From Gammaproteobacteria bacterium (GTDB lineage Bacteria; Pseudomonadota; Gammaproteobacteria; Steroidobacterales; SZUA-146), in assembly GCA_013002925.1 (NCBI GenBank), contig JABDLQ010000216.1, forward strand, positions 1 through 11,808: a stretch of DNA of 11,808 nt. Reading direction: 5' to 3'. Below, one piece after another: positions 1-7,501 of this stretch. Under the pieces are notes generated by a model. The model did no database searches, was not told the origin of the DNA, and was given only the letters and a program-made list of their open reading frames with translations. The first letter of the stretch is position 1, and the number at the start of each line of letters is the position of its first letter. A program made the translations under genes and the position numbers.

Positions 1-868
1 CCGGTAAACCGCTCGCCATCGCCTCGAGTATCGTATTTGAAATACCTTCGTTAAAAGAAGGCAAAACAAAAACATCAAATTCTCGCATGACCTGTGGTAT
101 ATCACTGCGTGGTCCATCAAGAATCACGCAATTTTCAAGGCCGGCGTCGACTATCGCCGAGCGCAGCTCGGATTCCATGCTACCGCTGCCAACCAGCCGG
201 ACTTGAAGCCCAATACTCGTAATTGTTGTTGCACCCAGATGCGCGACTGCACGCACAAGTGACGGCAGATTTTTTACCTCCTCCAGTCGCCCGACAAATC
301 CAACAACAAAATGTTCATGTTCACACCTGTCAGCTGGCTTGAATTTCTCGTGATCCACGCCGTTATAAATCTGCACAAGTTTATGGGGTGCAACACCGAT
401 CTGTTCACGCTGCCAATTCCTGATATGACGTGACACAGACAGACATTTACACGCAAACAGCGACATCCATCTGCGCAACAATAAATAGCGGCGATTTGCA
501 CCCTTTATATCGTGCATATCCCAACCGTGCTCGCTATGGATCAGTTTCGCGCGGCCCGCCAGTCGTACAATCAATGCACAATCAACCGTGCCAAAATTTC
601 TCGTGTGCACTATCTGTGGGCGAATTTTTCGCAACAGCTTCCATAACCGCCAATACACCGCAAAATCTTTTCCGGGCTTCTTACCCAGTACGTGGACGGT
701 TGTATTGCTGTGCTCGATTCGTTTTCCAAAATCGGTGGCATCTGTGAGACTGATTATGTGGTGCTCAAACCCGTCACCCAGACGATTGACCAGATTGACC
801 AGGCCATTTTCCATACCGCCTGTTGCCAAACGATAAATCACATGCACAATGCGTATTTGATTACTCAA
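1..868 (-). CDS. GT4 glycosyltransferase, TIGR03088-like (XrtA/PEP-CTERM system), 3' end cut off by the window
   Basis: Cytoplasmic GT-B glycosyltransferase expected to transfer a sugar from a nucleotide donor during exopolysaccharide repeat-unit assembly. The minus strand reads open for 289 codons to the left edge with no stop. Near the N-terminus is HVIYRLATGGMENGLVNLVN (residues 9-28), the acceptor-side glycine loop typical of TIGR03088. FVGRLEEVKN (191-200) opens the donor-binding domain. LPSFNEGISNTILEAMASG (269-287) contains the retaining GT4 EX7E motif (E274, E282). Roughly the last 80-100 residues of a usual family member are missing. No ATG fits. I chose TTG at 868 because it leaves about seven residues before the conserved IVHVIYRL, as in relatives, and overlaps the xrtA end by 8 bases. 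GTG at 901 or 847 are alternatives and none has a clear ribosome binding site. Family call is strong; the start is weak. Confidence 0.85.
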   Translation of the reverse strand, partial: MSNQIRIVHVIYRLATGGMENGLVNLVNRLGDGFEHHIISLTDATDFGKRIEHSNTTVHVLGKKPGKDFAVYWRLWKLLRKIRPQIVHTRNFGTVDCALIVRLAGRAKLIHSEHGWDMHDIKGANRRYLLLRRWMSLFACKCLSVSRHIRNWQREQIGVAPHKLVQIYNGVDHEKFKPADRCEHEHFVVGFVGRLEEVKNLPSLVRAVAHLGATTITSIGLQVRLVGSGSMESELRSAIVDAGLENCVILDGPRSDIPQVMREFDVFVLPSFNEGISNTILEAMASGLP

Positions 869-2393
869 ACTGGGGCCCGGTGTGACAGAAATCCTGCTCA
901 CCCTGCGCAAAAACGCATGTATTGAGCTGCTCACCATGGGCCCTCATAAACAGCTCCAGCAGTGCACGTGACTCTTCTCCGCGACCTGGTGCCGCTACAA
1001 TGACAATTGCTTCATTCAGGCGTAATCCGTTCGTCAACCATTCCTGCATCTCGAGTAACTTACCACCAATTTTACTGGTCGTTGTTTCGTCATTCAGCTG
1101 ATACCAGTGCCAGACAAGATACTCTGTAAAATTCTGCCGCATTAGCGACTCATTTACGACCGGCAGATAGGTGGCATTGGCGCGTTCCAGTTTTCGCTGG
1201 TCAACCGTTCGCCAGTTTCTCCTTCGAACCAGGCGATTGGTCTCGTTGATCATCTCTTTGCCGTCGGTGAATGGACGAAAGCGGTAGACCCATAGTTGTA
1301 TATCACCGTCTGTATGAGCGTAACGCGCAGTGACGTGGTTTTCCGCTGTTTTGAGTTCCGGTTCAAAATACGATTTTTCCGCAAGCGGTCCGCGCCACTC
1401 ACCTGCAGCAACCGGTAGTTGCGACAATTCAATTTCAGAACTGGCTGCGTTTAACGTACCCATCAGCACCGCCTGAGGGACTGCCAGTGCAACAATTATT
1501 GCAGCATAAAGAACGATGGACGTGGTGGGCCCGGTGCTTTCTGCTGAAATAGATTCGTGGGTATCTTCCTCAAAATCTTCAGCACTGCGAAAACGACCAC
1601 CAATATAAAACAGCAAAAACATAATGATGCCAAAAAACAACCATCCGTAAACCAGGTGGTCAGCACCGACGGCATATTTCATGTTGGACAAGTGCGCGAT
1701 AATGACAATGCCATACGCACGCACGGCATTCGCGATGATCGGCACAACCAGGGAAACTACGCCAAACAGCACTTGTTTTTTAAACGAGCGATATGACAGA
1801 TAGGCATATAGAGTGCCTAATGAAAAAGAAGCCATCAGATAACGTATTCCACTGCATGCCCACGCAACTTCGAAATCACCGGATGGAATGGTAAAAAACA
1901 TACCATCCCGATAGACCGGTATTCCTGAAAGCGACAAGGCAGCAACGGTGAAATCCGCAGTAAATTCCATCAGCGCAGGTACAAACACTTCACCCATGGG
2001 CACTGCAAACCCCAGGTAAAACAGTGGGAACAGTATGACTTTAAAAAATGGTAATCCGTACAAAGCCAATACCAGCGTCAGGAGCATCCCAATAAACAGA
2101 AATTGCTCGACCACTTGCACATGTGCCAGGTGTCCAACCACCCATAGCAGACCCAGGCCGCCGAGCGCTACCGGTGCAAGCGCCACAGGCAGATGTGGAG
2201 TACGCTGCAACACATGGCGTTTCCGCCAGATGAGAAACGCAACGATAGGAAAAATGAGATAACCATGAGCATAAGTTTCCGATTCACCCCAGGTACGCCA
2301 CATGGAAATCAGGGAAGAGCGGTAGATCACCGCAAACAGTAAGAGCAGTAAAAACCCCGGCATCCATTTGACCATGACAGCCCTTTGATTCAT
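861..2393 (-). CDS. xrtA: Exosortase A with C-terminal EpsI domain
   Basis: Inner-membrane cysteine transpeptidase-like protein that recognises and cleaves the C-terminal PEP-CTERM sorting signal of exported proteins. The 510-residue protein has about eight hydrophobic segments in residues 11-265. The exosortase catalytic set is complete: Cys180 in AWACSGIRYL, Arg225 in NAVRAYG and His246 in GADHLVYGW. After a polar linker (267-290) and another membrane segment (291-311), residues about 315-500 form a soluble domain of the EpsI type (DUF3485), with the GEWRGP stretch at 331-336, probably periplasmic. The length fits XrtA proteins carrying this fused domain. The ATG start overlaps the upstream glycosyltransferase stop by four bases (ATGA), implying coupled translation. 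A second Met at residue 7 is possible but less likely. No PEP-CTERM substrate is encoded in the window, so substrates must be elsewhere. Confidence 0.96.
   Translation of the reverse strand: MNQRAVMVKWMPGFLLLLLFAVIYRSSLISMWRTWGESETYAHGYLIFPIVAFLIWRKRHVLQRTPHLPVALAPVALGGLGLLWVVGHLAHVQVVEQFLFIGMLLTLVLALYGLPFFKVILFPLFYLGFAVPMGEVFVPALMEFTADFTVAALSLSGIPVYRDGMFFTIPSGDFEVAWACSGIRYLMASFSLGTLYAYLSYRSFKKQVLFGVVSLVVPIIANAVRAYGIVIIAHLSNMKYAVGADHLVYGWLFFGIIMFLLFYIGGRFRSAEDFEEDTHESISAESTGPTTSIVLYAAIIVALAVPQAVLMGTLNAASSEIELSQLPVAAGEWRGPLAEKSYFEPELKTAENHVTARYAHTDGDIQLWVYRFRPFTDGKEMINETNRLVRRRNWRTVDQRKLERANATYLPVVNESLMRQNFTEYLVWHWYQLNDETTTSKIGGKLLEMQEWLTNGLRLNEAIVIVAAPGRGEESRALLELFMRAHGEQLNTCVFAQGEQDFCHTGPQFE
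2390..2393 (-). other. ATGA stop/start overlap, glycosyltransferase to xrtA
   Basis: The TGA of the glycosyltransferase and the ATG of xrtA share four bases (ATGA on the minus strand). Such overlaps usually couple translation by ribosome re-initiation. Upstream, a purine-rich GAGCGGG stretch is a weak candidate ribosome binding site for xrtA. Confidence 0.85.
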
Positions 2394-3595
2394 GTCGGCG
2401 CCCGCTCTGAATTCCCGACAAGCTTTTGAACAATCTGGTCCAGCCGCTGCATTGAGTGTGCCCAGTCATGATGACTCAAGGCACGCTGTCGTCCCTGCTC
2501 AGACAGCGTGTTCCGGAAGTCAGGGTCTTTCAGGAGCCGCATGATCTGGGTGCAGTATTCTGTTGGTGTCGACGCCACAAGTAAGTGCCGTTCTGGCTCC
2601 GCATCCACACCGCCCGCTGCTTCCGGACTGCACACTACCGGTACACCTTGTGCCATGGACTCAAGAATTTTGTTTTGTGTGCCACGCGCGATCGCCAACG
2701 GCGCTACAGTAAGTTGACACAATTGCACATGTGGTCGTATATCATCTACGGACCCGGTCACCGTAACTCCGCGTAGCTGCCCCAACTCCCGAATCGCTGC
2801 ACTGGGTTCTGCCCCTATAATAAATAGCTCAAGATCTGGTTTTTCCTGCTGTAACAGCGGTAAAACATCAGCGCAAAAATCCAGCATGCCGCGCTGATTT
2901 GGATAGTAATCCATACGTCCTACAAAACCGATTGCCGTCGGTCGTGGACTCGTGCCTAATGGCTTAAAATAAATCGCATCAACACCGTTTGGAAACCAGT
3001 CGGTTTGCCGCGCGGCGGAGTAGGAATCAAGCGTCTCAAGCTCCGCTTTTGTGGTGCAGGTGCACAGATCAAATTGCCGGGCCAGTTGCTTTTCCGCGCG
3101 CTCCAGTTTGATACCCTCATACCAATATCCCCACGACAGTGGAAACGGCTTGAAAGACGAATAGATTTGCCATTTCTTTGAATCCATATCACCAAAATCA
3201 AGGATCTTCGGAATGCCAGTGACTTTATTGACAAACTGTGCCACTGAAGAGCAATGCACAAATATCAGGTCATAGTCATTGTCTTGCAATTGCCTGTTGA
3301 CCCGCTGCTGTAACTCACGGGTGTAAAAATACCCCATGCTGGAAGGCACCAGAGTCGGAAGTCGTGCAACCATGCGTAGTGCCGGCAGCACTCTGCCAGT
3401 GACAGAAACCTCGAAGTGCTTGCAGTGCTGTTCAAGACCTTTGCCATCTTCTGCCTCAGCCGGATCCCGCGCCAGTGAACACACTGTGACCTCATGACCA
3501 CTTCTGGTGAAATGGTCGATGATATTAAATGGTCGGATTTTGCCTCCGCGTTTTGGCGGAAAAGGAAACCGGTGGCAAATAAATAACACACGCAT
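2390..3595 (-). CDS. GT4-like glycosyltransferase, TIGR03087-like (XrtA/PEP-CTERM system)
   Basis: Cytoplasmic GT-B fold sugar transferase of the family that neighbours exosortase A. The 401 residues begin with a Rossmann strand and glycine-rich loop, VLFICHRFPFPPKRGGKIRP (3-22). The donor domain starts at GFVGRMDYYPN (223-233), followed by LELFIIGAEPS (255-265) and ARGTQNKILESMAQGVPVV (303-321). The usual EX7E pair is altered: Glu312 is kept, but the position eight residues earlier is Arg304. This RG.QNK.LE form is, as far as I recall, normal for this subfamily. Translation starts at an ATG two bases after the asnB-type gene's stop, with a strong ribosome binding site inside that gene. Its own stop overlaps xrtA by four bases. 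Donor and acceptor sugars cannot be told from sequence. Confidence 0.93.
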   Translation of the reverse strand: MRVLFICHRFPFPPKRGGKIRPFNIIDHFTRSGHEVTVCSLARDPAEAEDGKGLEQHCKHFEVSVTGRVLPALRMVARLPTLVPSSMGYFYTRELQQRVNRQLQDNDYDLIFVHCSSVAQFVNKVTGIPKILDFGDMDSKKWQIYSSFKPFPLSWGYWYEGIKLERAEKQLARQFDLCTCTTKAELETLDSYSAARQTDWFPNGVDAIYFKPLGTSPRPTAIGFVGRMDYYPNQRGMLDFCADVLPLLQQEKPDLELFIIGAEPSAAIRELGQLRGVTVTGSVDDIRPHVQLCQLTVAPLAIARGTQNKILESMAQGVPVVCSPEAAGGVDAEPERHLLVASTPTEYCTQIMRLLKDPDFRNTLSEQGRQRALSHHDWAHSMQRLDQIVQKLVGNSERAPT

Positions 3596-3597
3596 GC

Positions 3598-5526
3598 TCA
3601 GGCCACCTCTTTGAGTTCTGCATGGACGTCATCATGACTGCGCCCATCCAGATACATGCGTGACCAGATTTCCAGGTTCAACAATGACATTATCTGGTCC
3701 GTGCGATCTGCACGGTTGGCATAATGTTCGGCGACGAGTTGCCGTACTGCAGACGGGTGAAACAAACCGCGTTTGATGACTGCGGATTCAGACAACAGGT
3801 GATCGAGCATTGGTTTGAGCTCATGTCGGAACCATGCCCCCATCGGTGCCCCAAACCCGCGCTTCTTACGATGCAGGATATTATCCGGAAGAATCGGTGC
3901 CAGGGCCTTCTTCATAATACGCTTGAGTTCCCTGCCACGAATCTTTTGCGCTCCTGGCATCGCCATTGCCAAATCTACCATGCGCTCGTCGAGCAACGGC
4001 ACGCGGCACTCCAAAGACGCCGCCATGGACATTCTGTCTGTCAACATCAGTAAATCGTCCGGCAACTGGGTGGCCAGATCCAGCTGCATCATGCGATTCA
4101 CACCATCACCGTCACGAAAGTTATTAAAGGCCGCAGCCAGCGCTGATTCAACTGGTGCTGCCGCCGGCTCAATGAGCAATTCATTGACCTGCTGTTCCGC
4201 CATCACACTGACATAGCTGATGTAACGTTCCTCAAAACTAAGCTCACTGGAGTCCAGCAGTGCTTTTGCGTAGCGGCTCAAATTCATCAAGGGTGAGTGA
4301 CGGTCCGCCGGTAGACGGTCCATCAGCGGTTTTATCAGCTTGCGCCGCACACTCGAAGGCAGCCATTTGACGGTTCGCAAATAGTAATCACCAAGATATC
4401 GGCGATAGCCTCCGAACAATTCATCACCGCCGACTCCTGACAGAATCACGGTAACCTCGCGACGGGCAAATTCCGACACCAGGTAGGTGGTGACAAATGC
4501 CGTGTCAGCGATCGGTTCGTCCATGTGCCATAGCAATCTTGGCATCAAATCGACCACGCTCGGCTCGACAACAATCTCTTTGTGGTCTGTCGCAAATTGT
4601 CGCGCGATTTGTTGCGCGTATGGCAATTCGTTGTAATAGCGCCCGCCAGATGACTCCCCGAAACCAATCGAAAAGGTCTTGATCGGCTGCTCGCTGTGTG
4701 CCGCCATCATCGCAACAACAGCGCTGGAATCGATACCACCACTGAGAAACGCTCCCAGTGGAACGTCACTGACCATCTGCGCGCTGACAGATTGATCGAG
4801 AGCATCCCGAAAAGCCTCACACCACTGCTCTTCGGTTTTGTTTTCACTGCGCTGTTGGATATGCCAGTATTTGATTGTGCGAATTGCCCCATTCTCATTC
4901 ACCAGCAGCGTACCTGGCGATAACTTCCTGATGCCCGCAATAATCGAAAAGGGATCGGGAACATAGCCAACGCGCAGATACTCGTTCAGTGCGCGAGTGT
5001 CAAACGATCTGGAAATACCCGGTAGCGCGAGAATGCTCTTCAGTTCCGAAGCAAACGCCAGATTACCGTCTGCGTGCCTGTAGTAAACAGGTTTGATACC
5101 CAAACGATCACGCCCGATAACCAGTCGTTGACGGGTTTGGTCCCAAATTGCAAAACCGAACATACCCTGTATCCGCTCTACAAACGCCAGGCCATAGCGA
5201 TCGTAAAGATGTACGATCACTTCGGTGTCGCTGTGAGTTTTAAAATGAACACCCTGGTCAATTAACTCCTGACGAAGTTTCTGATAGTTATAAATTTCGC
5301 CATTGCACACCACCCACGTCGTGTTGTCCGCGTTGGCAATCGGCTGATGCCCCCCGGCAACGTCAATAATGGACAGCCGACGCATACCAATTATTACGTT
5401 TGGATCAGCATGCATACCCGAGTCATCAGGACCCCGGTGCACGCTGATATCCGCCATGGCTTGCACATCTTCGGCGGTAAACCTGAGATTTTTTTCCACT
5501 GCTGCTACGCCATGAATTCCGCACAT
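3598..5526 (-). CDS. Asparagine-synthase-type glutamine amidotransferase (XrtA-associated, TIGR03108-like)
   Basis: Cytoplasmic ATP-dependent amidotransferase: an N-terminal class II glutaminase domain releases ammonia, and the C-terminal synthetase domain adenylates a carboxyl group and amidates it. All key residues are visible in the 642 residues: nucleophile Cys2 (MCGIHG), RRLSIID (49-55), NGE (75-77), SDTE (99-102), the ATP pyrophosphate loop SGGIDSS (262-268) and SGVGGDELFGGY (363-374). Because it sits inside an exopolysaccharide operon beside a FemAB-like protein, the acceptor is more likely a sugar acid or amino-acid substituent on the polymer than free aspartate; that is inference. 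Homologues in other surface-polysaccharide clusters amidate uronic acids. The ATG has a good ribosome binding site seven bases upstream and lies 16 bases after the FemAB stop. A housekeeping asparagine synthetase cannot be formally excluded. Confidence 0.94.
   Translation of the reverse strand: MCGIHGVAAVEKNLRFTAEDVQAMADISVHRGPDDSGMHADPNVIIGMRRLSIIDVAGGHQPIANADNTTWVVCNGEIYNYQKLRQELIDQGVHFKTHSDTEVIVHLYDRYGLAFVERIQGMFGFAIWDQTRQRLVIGRDRLGIKPVYYRHADGNLAFASELKSILALPGISRSFDTRALNEYLRVGYVPDPFSIIAGIRKLSPGTLLVNENGAIRTIKYWHIQQRSENKTEEQWCEAFRDALDQSVSAQMVSDVPLGAFLSGGIDSSAVVAMMAAHSEQPIKTFSIGFGESSGGRYYNELPYAQQIARQFATDHKEIVVEPSVVDLMPRLLWHMDEPIADTAFVTTYLVSEFARREVTVILSGVGGDELFGGYRRYLGDYYLRTVKWLPSSVRRKLIKPLMDRLPADRHSPLMNLSRYAKALLDSSELSFEERYISYVSVMAEQQVNELLIEPAAAPVESALAAAFNNFRDGDGVNRMMQLDLATQLPDDLLMLTDRMSMAASLECRVPLLDERMVDLAMAMPGAQKIRGRELKRIMKKALAPILPDNILHRKKRGFGAPMGAWFRHELKPMLDHLLSESAVIKRGLFHPSAVRQLVAEHYANRADRTDQIMSLLNLEIWSRMYLDGRSHDDVHAELKEVA
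3604..3610 (-). promoter_or_regulatory. Strong ribosome binding site for the TIGR03087-like glycosyltransferase
   Basis: Minus strand reads AGAGGTG, a close match to the anti-Shine-Dalgarno complement, eight bases before the ATG at 3595. It lies within the last codons (Lys-Glu-Val) of the amidotransferase gene and supports the chosen start. Confidence 0.75.
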
Positions 5527-5533
5527 TTTATTG

Positions 5534-5538
5534 CTCCA
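5534..5538 (-). promoter_or_regulatory. Ribosome binding site for the amidotransferase gene
   Basis: Minus strand TGGAG lies seven bases before the ATG at 5526, in the 16-base gap after the FemAB stop codon. The start is independently fixed because Cys2 must follow the initiator Met in class II amidotransferases. Confidence 0.75.
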
Positions 5539-5542
5539 CGCT

Positions 5543-6568
5543 TTAGCCCAACTGGCGCGAAAGCCAGGGGCCTACACGGTTGGCCACGCTCAATGGCAAA
5601 CGTCGCCATGCGTCGACAAAATACTTGTACTTGGCGTTATTCGGACTAATGTTGGGCACTTCCCGGGACTTCACCAGATGGTAGGAGTAGGCCAGGGGCT
5701 GCGGTTCGAAGCCCCAGTGTTTTTTGAAGCGATACGACCCGGAGTCAATTTTGCTACGGCCATAATCAAATATTTCAACGCCGCGCTGTGCTGCATGGTC
5801 CATCACTTGCCAATACATGAAGTCGTTTGCATAAAGGCGCCTGGCTGCCTGTATGCTCCCTCCATAATAAGGCAACACCTGGTTTTTAAAGTAGAAGCTC
5901 ATGACCCCTGCAATCGCCTGACCGTCTTTACTGATCAACCGTATTTCGCAGTCATCACCAAATGCCTCGTAAAGCAGGGAAAAATATTTTTTTGCAAAAA
6001 CGGGCGTGCCAAGATTACGCACGCTTTCCGAAAAACAGCGATAAAACGCATCGATACCATCATCCACATGACTTTCCAGCCCCGCCTTGATTCCCTTGCG
6101 TACCATCGCGCGCTGCTTGCGCGGTATCGATTTCATATTTTCGTCCGCGTTCTCGGAGATGGCTTTGCGGAACGTCACATACAGGTCTTTGCTTTTCCAG
6201 CCCTCTTCCACTGTAGTTTCATTTCGCAACTCCAGGTAATCAACACCCAGTCGCTCTCCAAGCGACTGTGCTTCACGTATCAGTAACGCACAATCCTCCG
6301 CGTCATCTCCAACCACCCCTCCGTATACGCAAAATGGCACAGAAATCAGCGCGTTTCCAAACAGCAAACTGCGCATATGAAATAACGGCAAAATCGCTGT
6401 GATAGCGCCATCACGCTCAACAAAAAGATAATGTGGCTGATGCCCAAAAGCGCGTTTGAGTACATCAAACCACTCCGCACGATGAAAGAACGACGCCGCG
6501 TCATGCGTCATTACAAAGTGGTTCCATTCTGCGCTGCGGGCAGGGTCCAGACGATTAATCTGCGTCAC
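5543..6568 (-). CDS. FemAB/GNAT-like protein (XrtA/PEP-CTERM system, TIGR03019-like)
   Basis: Cytoplasmic member of the FemAB branch of acyltransferases. Characterised relatives (FemA/B/X) transfer amino acids from aminoacyl-tRNA to peptidoglycan precursors; the role of this exosortase-linked subfamily is not established, and modification of the polysaccharide repeat unit is inferred. Seen in the 341 residues: two GNAT-like halves, the basic stretch IPRKQRAMVRKGIKAG (148-163), a substrate-site-like YYGGS (234-238), and the subfamily signature FDYGRSKIDSGSYRFKKHWGFEPQPL (267-292). There is no signal peptide. The start is GTG at 6568, 18 bases after the deacetylase stop, with AGGGA at 6579-6583 as a plausible ribosome binding site. 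A 251-codon reading frame on the opposite strand is a shadow of this gene. Confidence 0.92.
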   Translation of the reverse strand: MTQINRLDPARSAEWNHFVMTHDAASFFHRAEWFDVLKRAFGHQPHYLFVERDGAITAILPLFHMRSLLFGNALISVPFCVYGGVVGDDAEDCALLIREAQSLGERLGVDYLELRNETTVEEGWKSKDLYVTFRKAISENADENMKSIPRKQRAMVRKGIKAGLESHVDDGIDAFYRCFSESVRNLGTPVFAKKYFSLLYEAFGDDCEIRLISKDGQAIAGVMSFYFKNQVLPYYGGSIQAARRLYANDFMYWQVMDHAAQRGVEIFDYGRSKIDSGSYRFKKHWGFEPQPLAYSYHLVKSREVPNISPNNAKYKYFVDAWRRLPLSVANRVGPWLSRQLG

Positions 6569-6586
6569 TTCTGTGTGTTCCCTGAT

Positions 6587-7486
6587 TTAATGTGATGAGG
6601 CGGGAAGACTGAAAACCCGGTCCATTCGATCCCATTTGAAGTCTCTGATGAGTCGCTGCAAGCGCACACTCATGCGGTGCAAATTCAGATAATGACGAAA
6701 TCGCGTCTTGGCGCTAATGCCCGGGACCCGCGGTTGCTCCGGATCAACTTCCCAAGGATGAAAATAAAACACTCCGGGCTGCTGATCCTGTTTGTTCACC
6801 CGCTGCAATGCCCGTCGGTACAAAAAGTAAGGCAACAATCGAAAGTAACCCCCTCCGCCGCACGGCAAGTTCTTACCGGCATATTTCGCTGTGGTGACCG
6901 GAATTTCCAGCAAGCCATTCGTGCCGGTAAGAAATGCAAAGCGAGGGGCCTCCGGCATACCGTATAAATCATGGTTGATCGGATAAATGCTCGATGAATA
7001 CCGGTAGCCAGCCGCCTGCAATTCATCGAGTGCCCACAAGTTGTCGCGCCCGATCGAGTAGCTCGCAGCCCGATATCCGCTGATTTCCTGACCGGAAATA
7101 TCTTCCAGCATCCGTTTGGTTTTGCGGATATCCGCAGCAAATTCAGCCTGGTTCTGATTAACCACCCGGGTATGCTGATAACCGTGGCTCGCAAGTTCAT
7201 GGCCACCGGCTACGATCCGGCGAACCAGCTCCGGGCAACGTTCAGCCACCCAACCAAGCATAAAAAAAGTCGCCTTAATGCCGGCATCGTCGAACAATTG
7301 CAACACGCGGTCCGTATTGGCTTCCACTCGCAACTCCCAACGCGGCCAGTCGGAGCGAGGAATTACCCGCTCAAATGCGGACACCTGAAAGTAATCTTCG
7401 ACATCGACGCTCATTGCATTGACCGGATTCGTCGATTGAAATGCGTGCGCTTGTGGTATCCATTGCTCTGGAATCGTGTTCGTCAT
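6587..7486 (-). CDS. NodB-type polysaccharide deacetylase with DUF3473 (XrtA-associated, TIGR03006-like)
   Basis: Metal-dependent carbohydrate esterase 4 that removes N-acetyl (or O-acetyl) groups from sugars, here presumably of the exopolysaccharide or its lipid-linked precursor. Numbering from ATG 7486 (299 residues): SVDVEDYF (26-33) supplies the catalytic and metal aspartates (D28, D31) in place of the usual TFDDG; SHGYQH (100-105) gives the metal histidines H101 and H105; RAASYSIG (139-146) is motif 3; FYFHPWEVDP (240-249) carries the late histidine H243. The C-terminal part matches DUF3473. No signal peptide or membrane segment is visible, so it should act in the cytoplasm. A TTG one codon upstream (7489) could also be read as start, but ATG is preferred; the ribosome binding site is weak (GGA). 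The gap after the ATPase gene is 15 bases. Confidence 0.94.
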   Translation of the reverse strand: MTNTIPEQWIPQAHAFQSTNPVNAMSVDVEDYFQVSAFERVIPRSDWPRWELRVEANTDRVLQLFDDAGIKATFFMLGWVAERCPELVRRIVAGGHELASHGYQHTRVVNQNQAEFAADIRKTKRMLEDISGQEISGYRAASYSIGRDNLWALDELQAAGYRYSSSIYPINHDLYGMPEAPRFAFLTGTNGLLEIPVTTAKYAGKNLPCGGGGYFRLLPYFLYRRALQRVNKQDQQPGVFYFHPWEVDPEQPRVPGISAKTRFRHYLNLHRMSVRLQRLIRDFKWDRMDRVFSLPASSH

Positions 7487-7501
7487 CAATTAATCCGGGG
7501 T

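Noticed and set aside
785..803. Tandem 9-base repeat (attgaccag twice)
   Set aside because: It encodes Leu-Val-Asn twice within the conserved NGLVNLVN motif of the glycosyltransferase family; no need for a separate explanation.
430..925. Several overlapping plus-strand frames at the left end, where no minus-strand gene is apparent at first sight
   Set aside because: The minus strand is open to the window edge and encodes a clear GT4 glycosyltransferase, so these are shadows.
5527..5542. Possible terminator or promoter between the FemAB-like and amidotransferase genes
   Set aside because: The gap is only 16 bases, shows no hairpin followed by a T-run on the coding strand, and is explained by a ribosome binding site.
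5531..6286. A 251-codon open frame on the plus strand opposite the FemAB-like gene
   Set aside because: It starts at TTG, lies wholly antisense to a gene with clear family motifs, and its translation shows no recognisable domain. It is a shadow frame.
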